Shown here: positions 61,065 through 64,000 of the stretch, one piece after another
How positions within the stretch are numbered: position 1 is the stretch's first letter
Layout of the letters: each line of letters opens with the position of its first letter
Source of the DNA: CAWGLW01 sp963823525
GTDB lineage: Bacteria > Pseudomonadota > Gammaproteobacteria > Steroidobacterales > Steroidobacteraceae
Assembly (NCBI GenBank): GCA_963823525.1
Contig: CAWGLW010000005.1
Span: forward strand, 372,001-436,000
DNA: 64,000 nt
Direction: 5' to 3'
Notes under the pieces: model-generated
Told to the model about the DNA's origin: nothing
What the model saw: the letters and a program-made list of their open reading frames with translations, nothing else
Databases searched by the model: none
Program-made: the position numbers and the translations under genes

Positions 61065-61932
61065 TTTGCCACCGGGCGAGCATCAGGGCCGGTCGGGAGC
61101 CTGGTCGCGTCTTAAGCACAACCGGGCCGCCGTTGTCGCCCTTTGTATCCTCGGTGCGCTGGTGCTGGCTTCGCTCGTAGCGCCGATGATATCCCCTTAC
61201 GCGATCGACCAGGTGGACTGGTCGCTCAGTCCGCTTGCGTCGCCACCGTCGTTGTCCAACGGGCACTGGCTGGGCACGGACAGCAACGGACGGGATCTGC
61301 TGGTAAGGGTCGCAAAAGGGACCCAGATCTCCTTGCTCGTCGCATTGCTTGCGACGGCCGTCAGCCTCGCGATCGGCGTCACCTGGGGCGCGGCCGCCGG
61401 CTATCTCGGGGGTCGTACAGACCAGTGGATGATGCGTTTTGTCGATGTGCTGTTTGCGCTGCCATACATGTTCTTCGTGATCATTCTGACCGTCGTTTTC
61501 GGCCGCAGCCTGTGGTTGCTGTTCGTGGCGATCGGTGCGGTGGGCTGGCTGACGATGGCGCGGATCGTCAGGGGGCAGGCCATGAGCCTGCGCAACCGCG
61601 AGTTCGTCAATGCAGCCATCGTGCTCGGTGTCCCGACGCGGCGAATTATTACCCGGCACATCGTGCCGAATACGCTCGGTACCGTGATCGTGTACGCGAC
61701 GCTGACGGTTCCTCAGGTCATCCTGTTCGAGAGTTTCCTGAGCTTTCTCGGTCTGGGCGTGCAGGAACCTTTGACGAGTCTCGGTCGCCTCGTGGCCGAG
61801 GGAGCGCTGGAGATGGAAACGGCGCCCTGGCAGTTGCTGGTTCCATCGGTCGTGCTGGCAATGATCCTGCTGTGCCTGAACTTCTTCGGTGATGGCCTGC
61901 GCGACGTACTCGATCCGAGGCAGGCCCGGTGA
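61057..61932 (+). CDS. oppC: Oligopeptide ABC transporter permease OppC-like
   Basis: A 291-residue permease: an N-terminal helix (VVALCILGALVLASLVAPM), HWLGTDSNGRDLLVRVAKG, and the EAA loop REFVNAAIVLGVPTRRIITRHIVPNTLG. DVLDPRQ near the end is typical of OppC. It pairs with OppB. The start ATG 61057 overlaps the oppB stop. It overlaps oppD by GTGA. Confidence 0.93.
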   Translation: MTDLPPGEHQGRSGAWSRLKHNRAAVVALCILGALVLASLVAPMISPYAIDQVDWSLSPLASPPSLSNGHWLGTDSNGRDLLVRVAKGTQISLLVALLATAVSLAIGVTWGAAAGYLGGRTDQWMMRFVDVLFALPYMFFVIILTVVFGRSLWLLFVAIGAVGWLTMARIVRGQAMSLRNREFVNAAIVLGVPTRRIITRHIVPNTLGTVIVYATLTVPQVILFESFLSFLGLGVQEPLTSLGRLVAEGALEMETAPWQLLVPSVVLAMILLCLNFFGDGLRDVLDPRQAR

Positions 61933-62918
61933 GCGGGGCGCCATTGTTCTGCGTGCGCGATCTGGCCGTGAGGTTCGACACGGAGGAAGGGCCGGTCAAC
62001 GCGGTTCGCGGCGTCTCGCTGGACATCGATCCCGGCGAGTGCCTGGCGCTGGTCGGTGAATCCGGTTCAGGCAAGAGTCAACTTTTTCTCGCGTGCCTCG
62101 GGCTGCTGGCGACGAACGGCCGCACGACTGGCTCGGCAGTGTTCGAAGGCGCCGAGTTGATCGGTGCGTCCGAGGCCCGGCTGAACGAGGTGCGCGGTAC
62201 TCGCCTGGTCACCGTATTCCAGGACCCGATGAACTCGCTGACGCCGCATATGCGAGTCGGCGAGCAGGTGGCCGAAGTCCTGCTGGAGCACGGCCTTGCG
62301 GATCGACAATCCTCCCGCAAGCGAGCCGTCGATGCACTCCGGGCGGTGAACATCCCCGACCCCGAGGCGCGATACCGGCAATACCCGCATGAGTTTTCAG
62401 GTGGTATGCGTCAGCGCGTCTCGATTGCGATGGCCTTGATCGCGGAGCCTCAACTGCTGATCGCCGATGAACCAACGACGGCACTGGATGCCACCGTGCA
62501 GGCGCAGATCCTGCGACTCTTTGCCACCGCACGAGAGCGGGGGCTGGCGATTGTCATCGTCAGCCATGACCTGGCGGTTGTGGCCGGTATCGCCGATACC
62601 ATCGCGGTGATGTACGCGGGGCGCATCATCGAGAGCGGACCGACGAGAGAGCTGCTGCGCACACCCGATCATCCGTACACCGCCGCGCTGCTCGCCGCAA
62701 TGCCACGGCTCAGCGATCGACCGGGCGAGCCACTGATGGCCATCGCCGGGCAGCCACCCCGGCCGACAGAGCATTTCCCAGGCTGCGAGTTTGCGCCGCG
62801 TTGCGCTCGGCGATCGACACGTTGCGAGCAGATTGCGCCCGAACTGCGCACGATCGGGCCAGACCGGAAGGTCGCATGCCACTTTCCCGCCGGCGCAGAT
62901 GGGGGGAGTGCGCCGTGA
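61929..62918 (+). CDS. oppD: Oligopeptide ABC transporter ATP-binding protein OppD-like
   Basis: A 329-residue ATPase. Walker A is GESGSGKSQ, signature FSGGMRQRVSIAMAL, Walker B LLIADEPTTALD, and the H-loop SHDLAVV. The oligopeptide-type C-terminal extension is present, with four Cys in GCEFAPRCARRSTRCEQ and CHFP that in relatives bind an iron-sulfur cluster. GTG start overlaps the oppC stop. Confidence 0.94.
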   Translation: MSGAPLFCVRDLAVRFDTEEGPVNAVRGVSLDIDPGECLALVGESGSGKSQLFLACLGLLATNGRTTGSAVFEGAELIGASEARLNEVRGTRLVTVFQDPMNSLTPHMRVGEQVAEVLLEHGLADRQSSRKRAVDALRAVNIPDPEARYRQYPHEFSGGMRQRVSIAMALIAEPQLLIADEPTTALDATVQAQILRLFATARERGLAIVIVSHDLAVVAGIADTIAVMYAGRIIESGPTRELLRTPDHPYTAALLAAMPRLSDRPGEPLMAIAGQPPRPTEHFPGCEFAPRCARRSTRCEQIAPELRTIGPDRKVACHFPAGADGGSAP

Positions 62919-63718
62919 CGGTGCCGTTGCTGGCCGTAGAGGACCTCAGCGTCGAGTACCGGAGCCGAAGAGCCTGGTTCCGCGGCGGTGAGCGGGATGT
63001 GCGGGCGCTCGATGCGGTCAGCATGACGCTGCAGGAGGGCGCATCACTTGGCATCGTTGGTGAATCCGGCAGTGGCAAGTCGACGCTGGCCCGTGCAGTG
63101 TTGCGGCTGCAGAAGCCGAGCAGCGGTCGGATCTGGTGGCGAGGGACGAGACTGGACAGCGCAAGCGGCGCCCGGCTGCACGCGATCCGGCGCGAGATGC
63201 AGGCCGTGTTCCAGGACCCGTTCGGCAGCCTGGACCCACGCATGACCGCGGCGCAGAGCATGGCGGAAGCGCTCGAGTCACTCGAGGGGCTGCGTGATCG
63301 CAGACGTCTCGAGGAGCGAACCGGCAAGGCGCTGGACGACGTGGGCCTCGGCCCCGAAATCGGCGGACGGTATCCTCACCAACTGAGCGGTGGCCAGTGT
63401 CAACGGGTGGCCATCGCGCGCGCGATCATCGCGGGTCCCCGGCTGCTGATCTGTGACGAGGCAACCAGCGCGCTGGATGTCTCCGTGCAGGCCCAGATCA
63501 TCAACCTGCTGTTGGAGCTGCGGCGGCAAACGGGTGTCGGCCTGCTGATCATCAGCCACGACCTCGCCGTGGTTCGACACCTGTGCGAGGAAATCGTCGT
63601 TCTCAAACAGGGCCGGGTTCTCGAGCGGGCCTCTCGCAGCGTGCTTTTTGAGAGCCCGCAGCACCCTTATACCCGCGGCCTGATCGACGCGGTGCTCGCG
63701 CCCGGCGGCGTTTACTGA
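62915..63718 (+). CDS. oppF: Oligopeptide ABC transporter ATP-binding protein OppF-like
   Basis: A 267-residue ATPase. Walker A GESGSGKST, signature LSGGQCQRVAIARAI, Walker B LLICDEATSALD, H-loop SHDLAVV. It is shorter than usual OppF (about 300-330) because the C-terminal Cys-rich extension is missing. The start is GTG 62915, overlapping the oppD stop with GGGGGGAG upstream. No substrate-binding protein gene follows, so OppA must be encoded elsewhere. Confidence 0.93.
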   Translation: MTVPLLAVEDLSVEYRSRRAWFRGGERDVRALDAVSMTLQEGASLGIVGESGSGKSTLARAVLRLQKPSSGRIWWRGTRLDSASGARLHAIRREMQAVFQDPFGSLDPRMTAAQSMAEALESLEGLRDRRRLEERTGKALDDVGLGPEIGGRYPHQLSGGQCQRVAIARAIIAGPRLLICDEATSALDVSVQAQIINLLLELRRQTGVGLLIISHDLAVVRHLCEEIVVLKQGRVLERASRSVLFESPQHPYTRGLIDAVLAPGGVY

Positions 63719-63822
63719 ATGCATTCCTACGGGTCCGGCTGCGGGTTTCACGACCTTGTTCCGACTCCGGCCCTGTGGTTATCTGCGCAGTGGCACATGC
63801 GTGCCGTGGAGATCTGCAAGCC

Positions 63823-64000
63823 ATGAGTCCGGACCTCGGCCTGCTGCTGCTCAGCGCCGCGTCGATCGGTTTTATTCACACACTGCTCGGCCCGGATCAC
63901 TACGTGCCCTTTGCGGCGATGTCCGCGGCGCGCGACTGGAGTATGCGACGCACGCTGGTGATCACCGCGCTGTGCGGTCTGGGGCACGTCATGGGGTCGG
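63823..64000 (+). CDS. Integral membrane protein, TauE/SafE or UreH-like, N-terminal part
   Basis: The gene runs off the right edge; 59 codons are visible from the ATG at 63823. The sequence starts with a hydrophobic helix (LGLLLLSAASIGFIHTLLG), then PDHYVPFAAMSAARDWSMRRTLVITALCGLGHVMG. The HTLLGPDHY and LGHVMG patterns, with conserved His and Asp in membrane helices, match UreH/nickel-permease or sulfite-exporter type membrane proteins. The exact substrate cannot be told. Confidence 0.65.
   Translation, partial: MSPDLGLLLLSAASIGFIHTLLGPDHYVPFAAMSAARDWSMRRTLVITALCGLGHVMGS

Overview
The window is a GC-rich, densely packed bacterial chromosome segment. It is most likely from a gammaproteobacterium: it carries zipA, a complete tolQRAB-pal-cpoB cluster, a monofunctional RelA with the EXDD signature, dksA-gluQ, and the canonical rimP-nusA-infB-rbfA-truB-rpsO-pnp string. 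The order or family cannot be fixed from the sequence alone. Most of the window is core chromosome. No prophage, insertion sequence or CRISPR array was seen.

Layout. 1-4.4 kb: the end of an ApbE flavin transferase, a histidine-phosphatase-like membrane protein, a peroxiredoxin and an acetyltransferase, tRNA-Ala, an HTH protein and an XdhC-type maturation factor. 4.5-10.5 kb: a divergent pair of secreted peptidases (PepF/M3 and M28), tRNA-Arg, then small enzymes (CMD family, cupin, methyltransferase). 10.8-16.3 kb: sucA-sucB-lpd, encoding the 2-oxoglutarate dehydrogenase complex. 16.5-19.5 kb (minus strand): relA followed directly by a membrane-anchored barnase-like RNase and its barstar-like inhibitor. 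19.7-28.0 kb: ruvCAB, tolQRAB-pal-cpoB and queE-queC in one direction. 28.1-36.3 kb: a thiolase, proline iminopeptidase, tRNA-Lys, a fasciclin protein, a membrane-anchored alpha/beta-hydrolase/nucleotide-cyclase fusion, and a thiolase-like protein overlapping an acyl-CoA synthetase. 36.8-42.3 kb: a META lipoprotein and a tyrosine-catabolic cluster (hppD, homogentisate dioxygenase, fumarylacetoacetase, aromatic aminotransferase), followed by a wrecked MFS transporter. 42.5-51.2 kb: the translation/RNA-decay operon, preceded by an unexplained leader with two tandem intrinsic terminators. 51.2-58.1 kb: phaR, gluQ, dksA, smc and zipA. 58.1-63.7 kb: ligA and oppBCDF. The right edge cuts a membrane protein.

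How it fits together. Three blocks bear on growth control: relA and dksA (ppGpp response), the RNase/barstar pair downstream of relA, and the transcription-translation operon. The tyrosine cluster would convert tyrosine to fumarate and acetoacetate, except for an isomerase step with no gene here; its promoter carries a perfect inverted repeat that looks like an operator.

The most unusual items are the RelA-RNase-barstar arrangement, the hydrolase-cyclase fusion, several enzyme homologues that have lost catalytic or metal-binding residues (thiolase-like, histidine-phosphatase-like, CMD-like, and DksA with three of four zinc cysteines replaced), a possible small RNA upstream of rimP, and a 42-nt near-perfect palindrome next to the fasciclin gene. 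All functions are assigned by reading motifs. No database search was possible.
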